Source: Trichopria drosophilae
Taxonomy: Eukaryota; Arthropoda; Insecta; Hymenoptera; Diapriidae
Reading direction: 5' to 3'
Length of the DNA stretch: 64,000 nucleotides
NCBI GenBank assembly: GCA_030407085.1
Contig: JAQOWT010000018.1
Location: 1 to 64,000 of the forward strand
Below the pieces are notes generated by a model. That model worked only from the letters and a program-made list of their open reading frames with translations, did not search any database and was not told the DNA's origin. This document shows positions 11,822 through 21,658 of this stretch, in pieces. The position numbers and the translations under genes are program-made. The stretch's first letter is position 1. Every line of letters starts with the position of its first letter.

Positions 11822-11886
<65 letters not shown>
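11570..11886. repeat. Left part of the GGGG-ended MITE, ending in (AG)n
   Basis: The element begins GGGGAAGTAGGGGCAAAGTG, contains a second GGGGCAAAGTGGGACGGG about 200 bp in, and stops at an (AG)n tract (about 11820-11886). Copy 1 at 3794 appears to have lost the segment between the two GGGGCAAAGTGGGA repeats. To the right of the AG tract the sequence changes to family A, so the tract is a breakpoint. Confidence 0.6.
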
Positions 11887-11889
<3 letters not shown>

Positions 11890-13380
11890 AAAATTTATTA
11901 AAAATGACTTACATAATATTCAGGGCAAAAATGAATTAAAATTATAATTCACTTTTGCTCTTATAGAATATTTAACCCACTTTTGCTCGCATCATAAAAA
12001 GTAAACCATTTTTACCCGTTAGCTGAAATTAACTCACTTTTTCCAATTTCCAAAAGTTAACCCGTTTTTGTATTAATTCGAATAATATCTACACAAAGTG
12101 ACTCTTATTGTTTTGTTTATCGGAAACGGGACTTACGAGTATAATCATGTGTAAACATGATTCTATTTATTTAGGAATGCTGTTAAAATATGACATTGTT
12201 ATAATTGAAATCGAAAAACAACTCAATTATGAAAATAATAAAGTTTTATTTATTTCTTACTATGATTTTGCCAGTGGAGAAAGCGATAACGAATAATGTA
12301 GCATATTATTTTTGTACTTCATCATTTTTTGTTTAAGAACGCATTTATGTACTTTATAAAATATATCTATATAATTAAACAGGTGTTGTGATTTATTCAA
12401 TTATTACCGATTAACTTAAACTCGTAAACTTAGAACGAATCTTTTGAGACTAGCTTGCGAAGCTTAGCAATGAGAAAGGCCATATTATAAGGATAAGGCC
12501 TTAACTAAAAGTAATTGCAAAGTTGATGACAATTGACAATATAAGGTGATATGTTAAAATGATTATTAAGCGCGACCGTTCAAGTTCAATAATATAAAAT
12601 AATAGCGCGAGCAAAAACGAATTATAATTTCAGCGCCAGCAAAAATGATATACATTTTTAATTCGGTTTTGCCCAAAAGAATATTTTATAAATGTAATTT
12701 TTATCTTCATAATATTTTTACACATTTTTGCTCGTAGCGTCTAATCTCGAAAATGTGACGTAACACAAAATTCTGCTAACATCATAACAAAAAACACGTC
12801 GGATATGATACTTCGCTTGTGAAAAATCTCTTGTGCCCTAAACATGGCCAAAAACGCTAATTTCGATACATTTAACCTCACTTTTCTCAAAAATGCGACG
12901 GAATAGGAAAATTCTGCTAGTGACATCGTTTTCAGCACCAAAAAACAGTTCGGATATGATACTCTGCTTGTCAAAGGCAAAATCAGCGTCGAACAGTGAT
13001 AAGGGAGCGTATATTCTGCAAATAATATGCCTCTCAATACTTAATTGTGCCCCTGCAATAAAAAATTGGTGAAAACAATAAGTCAATGACAATGAATATC
13101 AGTTGTACACGTCCCTTTCAAAAATTCCGAGAATTAAGCAATGTACACCCAGAGAAAGGATCGTTTGTTGTAAAAAAATATCATTCAATTGCAGAGTTGG
13201 AATCGTTCTTTTAATGTAAAGATGGCATTGTAATGTTAAATGCGATTCATATAATATTAGCATTTTATTTCTTATATCAGAATTGACCATTTCTATTAAT
13301 AGTTAAGAAACGTATACTTTGAACTCGACAGCTGCGTAAATTCACAAATAAAACATGGAACATGTCTCTTATACGATGTA

Positions 13381-13955
13381 CAGTAGAACCTCACACTAGT
13401 GAAACTCACACTAGTGAAATTCTCGCACTAGTGAACATTTGTCTCTATCACTAGTGAAACATCAACTTCCCCTCGTACCCCCATTCTGCCACTTTCTTAT
13501 GCATGTGATTTGTGTATTATTTATTGTAATTAATTTAGTATCGGTGGCTTGGAATATCATGTGAAAATAATTCTACGCTTGAGAACCTAAATGCGGACAC
13601 AAATGTAAAATTACTGGCAAAAGAGGTTAAATAGAAGTGTTATGTGGATCAACTCATTTATTATTAACAAGTTTTATCCTTTAACCGTTAACATTCTCCT
13701 TGTTCTCCATATTATTTTAAAATTGGCATAACCTCTTTTGAAAAAGCGAGAAAAATACAAGTATTTTTGGTTATGAACGTTATGAAAGTGTGTAGACATA
13801 TGTATGCACATGTTTGCACATCTGCCGATGCGCATGCGCTCGCAAATACGATACGTCCCAAGAGAGGGGGTAAACATTCCACCCCTCCGCATCTCACTAG
13901 TGTGAGAAAAATAAACCGCTGGTCCCGACAGTGCCACTAGTGTGAGGTTCTACTG
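13381..13955. mobile_element. Pogo/Tigger-type MITE (CAGTAGAACCTC ends)
   Basis: A 575-bp element with inverted ends CAGTAGAACCTCACACTAGT... and the matching complement, flanked by TA on both sides. The equivalent sites in the other family A copies (near 31718 and 46720) lack it. A 10-bp CACTAGTGAA phrase is repeated about four times behind the left end. The CAGTNGAACCTC start is typical of pogo-like Tc1/mariner elements. No transposase is present. Confidence 0.8.
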
Positions 13956-14071
13956 TATTTGTTTATAAGCATATTTAATATTATAAACAATATCTTTAAT
14001 TTATTTCTTTTCACAATAACAACCACCGAATTGCAATGGCGCTCAATCGTTCTTAACAAACCAAACAAAGC

Positions 14072-14210
14072 TGTAGCCGGATTCTGTAACTCGTTATTAC
14101 GAATAACGTCGACGTTATGACAATTCCAACCAACAACGGTCCAGGATATTGTCGTTATCGACAGTAACGTTAACGTTATTGTTAATACCGACTTATAGAA
14201 TACGGGCACA
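14072..14210. mobile_element. Small MITE of about 139 bp
   Basis: Compared with 31590-31600 and 46830-46850, this copy of family A has about 138 extra bases beginning TGTAGCCGGATTCTGTAA and ending with the imperfect complement TTATAGAATACGGGCACA. The flanks suggest a short AGC target duplication. Internally it is rich in ACGTTA/TAACGT palindromes. The superfamily is uncertain. Confidence 0.6.
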
Positions 14211-14696
14211 GCCAGGTTATCATTTGAGGTTATGTTACGATGCGTATCGACTCCAACCTTACATTTTGTAGCTATTAACATTACTTTATAGATACAAATT
14301 CATAGTAAACAAGCGGTTTCGTAACTATTAAGAAATGTTTGGTTACATTTAAAAGATATTTCTTAAGATATAAAATGCATTGTTTGCACTAAAGAAATGT
14401 CAGCTTTATATGAAATAAGTAATTATTTTATACTTAAAAAATTATTGGATTCGCCGTATTTAAATACATGATTTCTTAACTATTAAGAAGCCTTCTTTTT
14501 AGTAAACAATCCTTTCCTCAGTGTAGAAGCATACCAAATTGAATACTTTTATTACAGAATTAACATAAGAGGTATAATAGTGTAATGAGGGAATTAACAC
14601 AAATAATGATTAAAATTTTAAATCATTTGTATATTTTTAAAAGAATCCTAAAAGTTTCAAAATTGCGATATCAAAGCGAACAAGATTCTATACAAA

Positions 14697-14720
14697 ATTA
14701 TATATATATATATATATATA
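14697..14720. repeat. (TA)n microsatellite
   Basis: A short TA run that supplied the TA target for the DD41D transposon. It continues on the other side of that element at 18267. Confidence 0.85.
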
Positions 14721-15460
14721 CAGGGTGATCCAAAAGTCCCGGAACAGCAAAATATCTCTGCGGGAGTGCATTTTCGGGGAAAATGTTTTAGACAAAAGTT
14801 TAAGGATTTTTCCCTGGCTATTTAATGGCGATATTGAATTTGACCTTGAACATGACCTTGAAGGTTATTTCAAGGTCAAGTTAATTTTTTTAAATGGGAA
14901 CCCCTATTTTTTTTCACGGATTCGGAAAGAGCACAAAATTTTACGTCCGAATATGCTATGGCCGTTTTTTCGGCAAGGTCATTTCAAGGTGAAACTTAAA
15001 ACTCCCGTGACGGCGAAATATCTCAGAGGGTGTGCATTTCTTTGGAAATTGTTTCAGACAAAAGTTTAAGAATTTTTCCCGGGCTATTTAATGGTAGCAC
15101 AGAATTTGACCTTGAACATAACCTTCAAGGTTATTTCAAGGTCAAGTTTGTTTTTTTCAATGGAAACTGCTATTTCTTTCACGGATTCGGAGAGAGCACA
15201 AAATTTTACGTCCAAATATGCTATGGCCGTTTTTTCGGCAATGTCATTTCAAGGCCAAACTTAAAACTCCCGGAACAGCGAATTAACTCAGCAAGAGGTC
15301 ATTTTCGGGTAAAATGTTTCAGACAAAAGTTTCAGGATTTTTTCCGGGATATTTAATGCTAGCATAAAATTTGACCTTGAAAATTACCTTGAAGATTATT
15401 CTCAGGTCAAGATTATTTTTTTTTTTTAATTGGAACCCCGTTTCATTTTCTTAACGAAGT
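14721..15460. repeat. Left terminal repeat: three tandem ~266-bp units
   Basis: Each unit has the order: ACTCCCGGAACAGCGAAATATCTC, ATGTTTCAGACAAAAGTTTAAGG, then TTTGACCTTGAACATGACCTTG and TTTCAAGGTCAAG. The first two units give overlapping open frames that are artefacts of the repeat. Exact TCAAGGTCA sites (either strand) are at 14841, 14853, 14870, 15107, 15136 and 15372. Confidence 0.85.
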
Positions 15461-15921
15461 TATGAGGATCTTCCGGTATTGAGAGTGGTTAAATTCATTT
15501 TGTTCAGTCGATGCTATTACTGGACGATCTGCTCTAGGGAGATCCTTTACAGTGCCGTAAACTTCGAAACAATTTATTGTTCTGCCAAAAGTCGATTTAG
15601 GAATCAGTTCCTGTCCCTCGCTTGTCCTCTAATTTTGTAAATAGAATAATAAACTGTTTAAAAAAAGTGTATACATACATCTTACGCAACACTTGTGCAA
15701 AGTGAACTTGGGCGCGCGAACAACGACAGAGAGCACGAGTCACCAGCGAAGTAAATAAACAACATACATTCACATTGAATTTATACATACGTGTACAGTC
15801 TTATAAGGTTACATTTTGGTCTTAACTTTATCGTTTTGTGAGATACATGGCCTTTCCTATCTAAACGTATTAAGCATCATTTCAGTAACAAAATACATAC
15901 GTATATTTCGTACAAAGAGCA

Positions 15922-17004
15922 ATGGCTGCGCTAAGTGAACGAGAAAGAATAACCATTCTCATGATGAGAGGCTGGGGTGATAACCAGCGATCTTTAGAGA
16001 ATGTGCGAACCTTATTTAACGCATCATTTAGAGAGGGACGAGAACCGATTTCTAAATCTACTGTTAGCAGAACAATAAATCGTTTTGAAGTTCACGGTAC
16101 TTTGAAGGATCTCCCAAGAGCAGGTCGTCCAGTAACAGCATCAACTGAAGAATATGAGTTGAATGTCGCGCTGTCAATAACGGAAGATCCTCATACTTCC
16201 ATCAGGAAAGTTAAACAGCAGCACGACTTATGTCACGGTACAGTACAACGGATCTTAACTAAAAACTTAAAATTTCACCCATACAAAGTTAGACTCGTAC
16301 AACAATTGAATGAAGACGATCCTGATAGACGCCTACAGTTTGCGGAATTAATGATGAATCGAATAGATGCTGATGCCGGTTTCTTGAATCGCATCGTATT
16401 TTCTGATGAAGCTACGTTCTTCTTAAATGGGGCAATCAATAGACATAACATGTCTTATTGGAGTGAAACCAATCCTAATTGGATGGTCGATAGTCGTTCT
16501 ACTCATTATCCTGAAAAAGTAAACGTATGGGCAGGTATTATAAACAATGCGGTAGTTGGGCCCTTCTTCATCGAGGGTACCCTTACTGGTCAAAAATACC
16601 ACGATATGTTGAGGGACGACATCATCCCTGCTATTCAGGTTATTGTAGGCGAGGATTTCGATCAGACTTGGTTTCAGCAAGATGGTGCAGCACCCCATTA
16701 TGCAACAGATGTTTGCAATTATTTGAGTGATGTATTCGCAGAACGGTGGGTAGGTCGAAGGGGTGTAATAGAATGGCCACCAAGATCTCCGGATCTTACG
16801 CCCCTTGACTATTTTCTATGGGGTTATCTCAAAGATAGAGTGTATCGAACGAAACCGGTGAATATTGAGGAAGTAAAACAACGAATACGGGATGAGATCG
16901 CGGCTATAGAACCAGATATGATTAAAAAAGTCGTATCGACTTTTTATAATCGCTTGGGATATTGCCAAGAAGTTCATGGCAATCACTTTGAGCATAAGCT
17001 TTAG
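15922..17004 (+). CDS. Tc1/mariner-superfamily transposase, DD41D type
   Basis: The 360-residue protein catalyses cut-and-paste transposition at TA sites in the nucleus. The N-terminal 130 residues form the expected two helix-turn-helix DNA-binding region (about 1-60 and 75-130), joined by an AT-hook-like RAGRP at 66-70. The DDE/D catalytic core follows: D162 in IVFSDEATF, D254 in WFQQDGAAPHY and D296 in SPDLTPLDYFLWG. There are 41 residues between the second and third aspartate, which defines the DD41D clade (rosa-like) as opposed to DD34D mariner or DD34E Tc1. The WPPRSPDLTPLDY block is a family hallmark. The frame has no stop or frameshift and the length is normal for the family. The ATG at 15922 is the first in frame and precedes the first HTH. 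The gene lies between the two compound terminal repeats. Confidence 0.93.
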   Translation: MAALSERERITILMMRGWGDNQRSLENVRTLFNASFREGREPISKSTVSRTINRFEVHGTLKDLPRAGRPVTASTEEYELNVALSITEDPHTSIRKVKQQHDLCHGTVQRILTKNLKFHPYKVRLVQQLNEDDPDRRLQFAELMMNRIDADAGFLNRIVFSDEATFFLNGAINRHNMSYWSETNPNWMVDSRSTHYPEKVNVWAGIINNAVVGPFFIEGTLTGQKYHDMLRDDIIPAIQVIVGEDFDQTWFQQDGAAPHYATDVCNYLSDVFAERWVGRRGVIEWPPRSPDLTPLDYFLWGYLKDRVYRTKPVNIEEVKQRIRDEIAAIEPDMIKKVVSTFYNRLGYCQEVHGNHFEHKL

Positions 17005-17352
17005 TAAGATACATAATTTCATCAAAATCTTAGTATACCCATCTTGCCTTAACTGTCTGGGGACACCCACACACACACACACGCACACGCACACGCACAC
17101 GCACACGCACACGCACAGGTGACGGCGAGGGGAACCACCTGAACAAAGCACCCCGAAGAGGTGTAAACCCGACCGTGCTACCTCCACGCGGTACATCTTG
17201 GGTAATGCTAAAGCCGGCGGTAGCATTGGAAACAATGTAAAAATGTTACCCATACATACGGTATTTATAAACGTATCGGATGTAAAAAAAAATGTATATT
17301 TTTATCCGGGAACAATGATAATGCATTGCACTCTGGAAACTCTGGAAACAAT

Positions 17353-18266
17353 TAAAAAAAAATAGCCTTGAGCTTAGAATAAGCCTCAAGATAATTTTCA
17401 AGGTTAAATTCAATGGTGCCTCTTGCTGAGTTAATTCGCTGTTCCGGGAGTTTTAAGTTTGGCCTTGAAATGACATTGCCGAAAAAAACGGCCATAGCAT
17501 ATTTGGACGTAAAATTTTGTGCTCTCTCCGAATCCGTGAAAAAAAATAGCAGTTTCCATTAAAAAAAACAAACTTGACCTTGAAATAACCTTCAAGGTCA
17601 TGTTCAAGGTCAAATTCTGTGCTACCATTAAATATCCCAGGAAAAATCCTTAAACTTTTGTCTGAAACAATTTCCAAAGAAATGCACACCCTCTGAGATA
17701 TTTCGCCGTCACGGGAGTTTTAAGTTTCACCTTGAAATGACCTTGCCGAAAAAAACGGCCATAGCATATTCGGACGTAAAATTTTGTGCTCTTTCCGAAA
17801 CCGTGAAAAAAAATAGGAGTTCCCATTTAAAAAAATTAACTTGACCTTGAAATAACCTTCAAGGTCATGTTCAAGGTCAAATTCTGTGCTACCATTAAAT
17901 ATCCCAGGAAAAATCCTTAAACTTTTGTCTGAAACAATTTCCAAAGAAATGCACACCCTCTGAGATATTTCGCCGTTACGGGAGTTTTAAGTTTCACCTT
18001 GAAATGACCTTGCCGGAAAAATCGATCATATCATACTCGGACGTAGAATTTCCCGCTCTTTCAGAATCCATGAAAAAAAATAGGGGTTCCCATTTAAAAA
18101 AAATAACTTGACCTTGAAATAACCTTCAAGGTCATGTTCAAGGTCAAATTCAATATCGCCATTAAATAGCCAGGAAAGAATCCTGAAACTTTTGTCTGAA
18201 ACATTTTCCTCGAAAATGCACTCCCTCTGAGATATTTTGCTGTTCCGGGACTTTTGGATCACCCTG
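17353..18266. repeat. Right terminal repeat: four ~267-bp units, the innermost partial
   Basis: Inverted counterpart of the left terminal repeat with one extra unit. The two middle units, between 17451 and 17984, are nearly identical to each other, pointing to recent tandem duplication. Each of the three outer units holds three exact TCAAGGTCA sites: one as TGACCTTGA and two within TTCAAGGTCATGTTCAAGGT. Minus-strand ORFs of about 78 codons reappear in each unit and are repeat artefacts. Confidence 0.85.
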
Positions 18267-18277
18267 TATATATATAC

Positions 18278-20182
18278 GTAATGTAATGTAATGTAATCTT
18301 TATTCAGGTGTATACATATGTCTGTGGGTTACCCACTACATAGGTTCGCAAAAGTAGCATTTCTACTTGTCCGCGGCCCGAATTAAGGTGTTTAAGCCTA
18401 AATTATAACTAATATTAAACATAAATTGTAACTAATATTAAACCTAAATTATAACTAAATAATAATGACATACATGATTATTAGGATAAACATACAATAA
18501 ACTGAATAAATCATTAACGGGTATAAACTATGGAAGAAAAAGAAGAAAAATAGAAATAGTGAATAATATGCTAAATAATAAAAACAGATGATAGAAATAC
18601 GCGTGTAGCAGTTCGGTTCTATTCAGTCGGAACTAAAATCCTATTTAAGTCCTCGGAACGTTGTATCGCAAGCCACGTAGATAACTTTTTCTTAAAATTT
18701 ACAATGCTTTCATCATTTTCACGCAACGAAGTCGGTATTAAATTTAGACATTTACAGCCTATATAATCAAGAGCTCTCTGACCAATAGTTTTGTTCCTTT
18801 TTGGTAACGTTTATTAGTTTGTTTATGTTTCCTCGGGTATTTAAAGAATGGTACGTGTTATTTCTGTTAATGTTCAGTCTACAATATATAGAAGCATTTA
18901 GATAAAATAATTTTCTGATCGTAAGTAGTGAATTTACTTTATACAGTTCCTGGAGCTCACTTGTTGGAAATAAACGAGGTTTAAAAAACATTACTTTTAG
19001 TATCAAATTTTGAAAAGTTTGTAAGGGATTGATTACATTATTATATGCACCACCCCATGCAATGATACCATATCTTATAATTGATAGAAATAGCGAATGA
19101 TAAATTATTAGAAGCTGTTTGATATTCAAAAACGATCTAAACTTGTAAAAAAAGTAAGGGATATGGCGCAATTTTTTTAGGATTCCTTGTACATGTATGT
19201 TCCATCTCAAATGACTATCAATCGTTACACCTAAGTATTTTGTGCTTGTTGCTCGAGCTATTTCAATATTTTTATCGTTAATTTGTATTGTTAAGTTTAC
19301 TAAGTTTGGTATGCTATCCATGTAGCAACCAAAAGGAATAAAAACCGTTTTTTTATCGTTTACTGTTAATGAATTTGCTCTAAACCAATTAAAGACAATA
19401 GGTAATTCGAGTTTTATATTATTTGTAAGAGATGGCCATGTTAGATCCTTAAATATTATGACAGTGTCATCAGCAAAAGACAGTATTGATCCTTTAATTT
19501 TAATTTCAAATAGATTATTTATATATAAAATAAATAATATCGGTCCAAGTATAGTACCTTGTGGAACGCCATATTTTACTATAAGAGAATCGCTGTTAAT
19601 ATTACCTAAACGTACACTTTGTTTGCGATTTTTTAAATAGCTTTCGAACAGTTTTAACGCTATGCCTCTGATTCCATAATTATAGAGCTTATTTAGTAAA
19701 ATTTTATGGTCTAAGGTGTCGAAGGCCTTTGCCAAATCAACAAATACCGCAATTATCGGGATACCTGAGTCAAGCGCTGCATATACTGTTTTTGTGAATA
19801 CGGCTAACGGGTCAGTCCTCGACATGCCTTCCCGAAAACCAAACTGAGAGGAGTTTAAAATGTCATACTTCTTTATAAAATTCATGAGTCTATTTTTTAT
19901 GACTGTTTCAATAACTTTCGTGATAATCGGTACTAACGAGATTGGTCTGTAATCACTTACATTAGTTTTATTGCCGGATTTAAAAATAGGAATAACTGAA
20001 GCTAATTTAAGACATTCAGGGAAGATACCTTTTTCGAAGCAGAGATTTGTTATATGCATCAGTGGTGCATTAATGTATGAACAAATTGACTTTAAAACGG
20101 ATGCTGGAATATTATCTGGACCTGGTGATTTCTTGCATTGAAGTTTAGTGATTATATCGTCAATCTCGAAAAGTTTTTTAGT
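18278..20182 (-). mobile_element. 5'-truncated non-LTR retrotransposon (CR1/Jockey-like group)
   Basis: The element lies on the minus strand with its 3' end at about 18278, where four TTACA-type repeats form the tail. Its 5' end is a truncation near 20182 inside the reverse transcriptase. The 3' UTR is 18278-18618. It was inserted directly beside the DD41D element. The clade is assigned only from the general look of the reverse transcriptase. Confidence 0.8.
18619..20182 (-). pseudogene. LINE reverse transcriptase fragment with a frameshift near its C-terminus
   Basis: RNA-dependent DNA polymerase of a non-LTR retrotransposon. Translation is open from 20182, upstream of the first ATG at 20059, and starts in KKLFEIDDIITKLQ followed by the conserved KKSPGPDNIPASVLK block. 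RT motifs follow in order: SDYRPISL, SQFGFREGMS, FVDLAKAFDTLDH, GVPQGTILGP and the catalytic FADDT. The frame ends at 18767. However, coherent C-terminal homology continues in another frame (GQRALDYIGCKCLNLIPTSL and FKKKLSTWLAIQR) to a stop at 18619-18621. This implies a frameshift near 18800-18825, in an A-rich run. The endonuclease domain and ORF1 are missing by 5' truncation. It is therefore a dead copy. Confidence 0.85.
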
Positions 20183-20405
20183 CTTTAATTACAGCAAATG
20201 CATTTTATCTGAATTGGTTTGTCGTCCTTTTTAAAGGGAAAATAAAAATAAAAATTAAATGAAAATAGCTCTCAATATTAAAAGCTGTAGCTCTGCAGCT
20301 CTTCTGCTACAGCTCAGTAGCACTACAGCTCTTAATATTGAGAGCTATTTTCATTTAATTTTAATTTTAATTTTTATTTTCCGCTTCAAAAGGACGTCAA
20401 ATAAG
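20183..20405. repeat. Shared segment plus foldback (palindromic) repeat
   Basis: Positions 20183-20243 match 5211-5272 closely. Next come inverted arms of nearly 50 bp: TTAAATGAAAATAGCTCTCA near 20254 and its complement near 20356, separated by a loop rich in AGCT (CTGCAGCTCTTCTGCTACAG). The outer flanks (GTCGTCCTTTTTAAAGGGA and the reverse of TTCAAAAGGACG) also pair loosely. A foldback MITE is likely. No gene. Confidence 0.6.
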
Positions 20406-20680
20406 TTCGTCGAAACGTTGGTACATTTTATTACATGTTTTTAATTTTATTTATTTGTTTTAATATTTTATTATTTATTTATTTGTTTATTAAGTTCACG
20501 AATTGTCTTAAATTATTATCAATTTACTCGGTTCATCGATAAATTCTTATATATATATATATATATATAAGATAATATATAAAGATAATAAATAAATAAA
20601 TAAAATAATAAAGATAATAAATAAATAAACATATATATATATATATTATATATATTAGGGTGCCCAGTTTTAATAGAAAT
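20406..20680. repeat. AT-rich low-complexity tract with (TA)n and (AATA)n
   Basis: Runs of TTTATTTAT, (TA)n at about 20550-20570 and 20630-20650, and AATAAATAAAT. Nothing functional is visible. Confidence 0.8.
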
Positions 20681-21337
20681 TTTTTAAAATTTCAATGCCA
20701 CCCCGTTTATTTTGATGTCAAAATGATGCCTAATTTTATTCAGATTTTTAAAACATTTTTTACAGTTCGTGCACGACAGTTTTTTATGAAAATTCCACTT
20801 TTTTCTACTCGTAAGTGGTAATATAGGTAAAAAAAATACATTGTTTTTACTTAAAATGTTACTCAAATAATCCAAGGAAACACAAATACATCATGTACAG
20901 AAAAAAGACATATTTGTCTGTGCGTTAGAACCTCTTAACCCCTTCACTGCAGATTACAAAGATTGTGACAATCTGTATTTTTAAACATTTTAAATCTTCT
21001 ATTTTAAACAATAATTTCGAAAAGAGAATAAACATCATCTTTTTGAGTATAACTTATTGTTAGACTATCTGGAAACACTTTTGGTTTTAATTTCTATACA
21101 TTATTTACTTCGTTAGCTTAGTTTATATTTCCGGAATCTTGAAGAGCGACCTCGAAAGCAGTAGTACCTTTCAATTTCTTTGAATTTGGATTGGAGTTTG
21201 ATACGAAATAGTCGATTGAAATTGAAGCAAAAAAAGTTGTGCTTTGGGCGTTAATGGGTTAATATAAAGACCAAACCATTTTTTCTGGTGAATATTTTGG
21301 CGTACGCCTTCATTTCTCCATTGTTCTATTTATAGGA
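20681..21337. other. AT-rich stretch, nothing recognised
   Basis: No gene, RNA or transposon end was recognised. The short minus-strand frame at 20684-20875 contains two CXXC pairs but no wider similarity that I can see. The region lies just outside the portion of the left inverted-repeat arm that can be aligned in this window; it may also be in the arm, beyond position 64000. Confidence 0.4.
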
Positions 21338-21658
21338 TTTTCCATGTAAAAATATCGACTTTTTTGGACATTTTCTATGTTTGTCTATTTAGAATGCATA
21401 TTTATAAATGTGGCCTTTTCGTTTATGGTCGCTTACTTTGTATATTCTTATTTTGTTGGCCAATAAAGACAATTTATTACCAGATGTTTGCATTAAATCA
21501 CTTTAATTCGACATTTGGAATTGATAAAAATCATAGTATATGTATATAGTTTGAGACAGAATCACTTATATTATTGTATTTCGTTTTAATTCCCGTTAAC
21601 GAAAAGCTTTTGAAAACGGTGTCTCTTCTCCTCGCTGATAGGCGGCGTCGTGTCACTC

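Larger units (their letters stand above)
11887..14696. mobile_element. Family A non-autonomous element, copy 1, truncated at both ends
   Basis: The sequence matches 45255-47330 and, inverted, 31100-33170. It lacks both outer termini: the left is cut at an (AG)n tract, and the right is cut at a (TA)n tract that received the DD41D element. It carries the family's signature phrase GCGAGCAAAARTGRRTTA in both orientations near its left end and around 12600-12740. ORFs of 60-114 codons overlap on both strands and are not conserved as proteins. Two small MITEs (13381-13955 and 14072-14210) are inserted here and absent from the other copies. Confidence 0.65.
14721..18266 (+). mobile_element. Complete DD41D (rosa-like) Tc1/mariner transposon with compound terminal repeats
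   Basis: The 3,546-bp element begins CAGGGTGATCCAAAAGTCCC and ends with the exact complement, next to TA on both sides. Its terminal repeats are long and compound. On the left, homologous units start near 14736, 15002 and 15267 (spacing 265-266 bp). On the right, unit boundaries lie at 17450, 17717, 17984 and 18251 (spacing 267 bp). The innermost right unit is partly deleted. The intact transposase lies between them, with a (CA)n/(CGCA)n tract at 17068-17116 downstream. An intact ORF and matching ends mean the copy could be, or recently was, mobile. Confidence 0.9.

Noticed and set aside
14725..15356. ORFs containing FDLEHDLEGYFKVK in the left and right arms of the DD41D element
   Set aside because: They arise from the ~267-bp terminal units, recur in each unit and on both sides in opposite orientation, and overlap the TIR. 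They are repeat translation, not genes.
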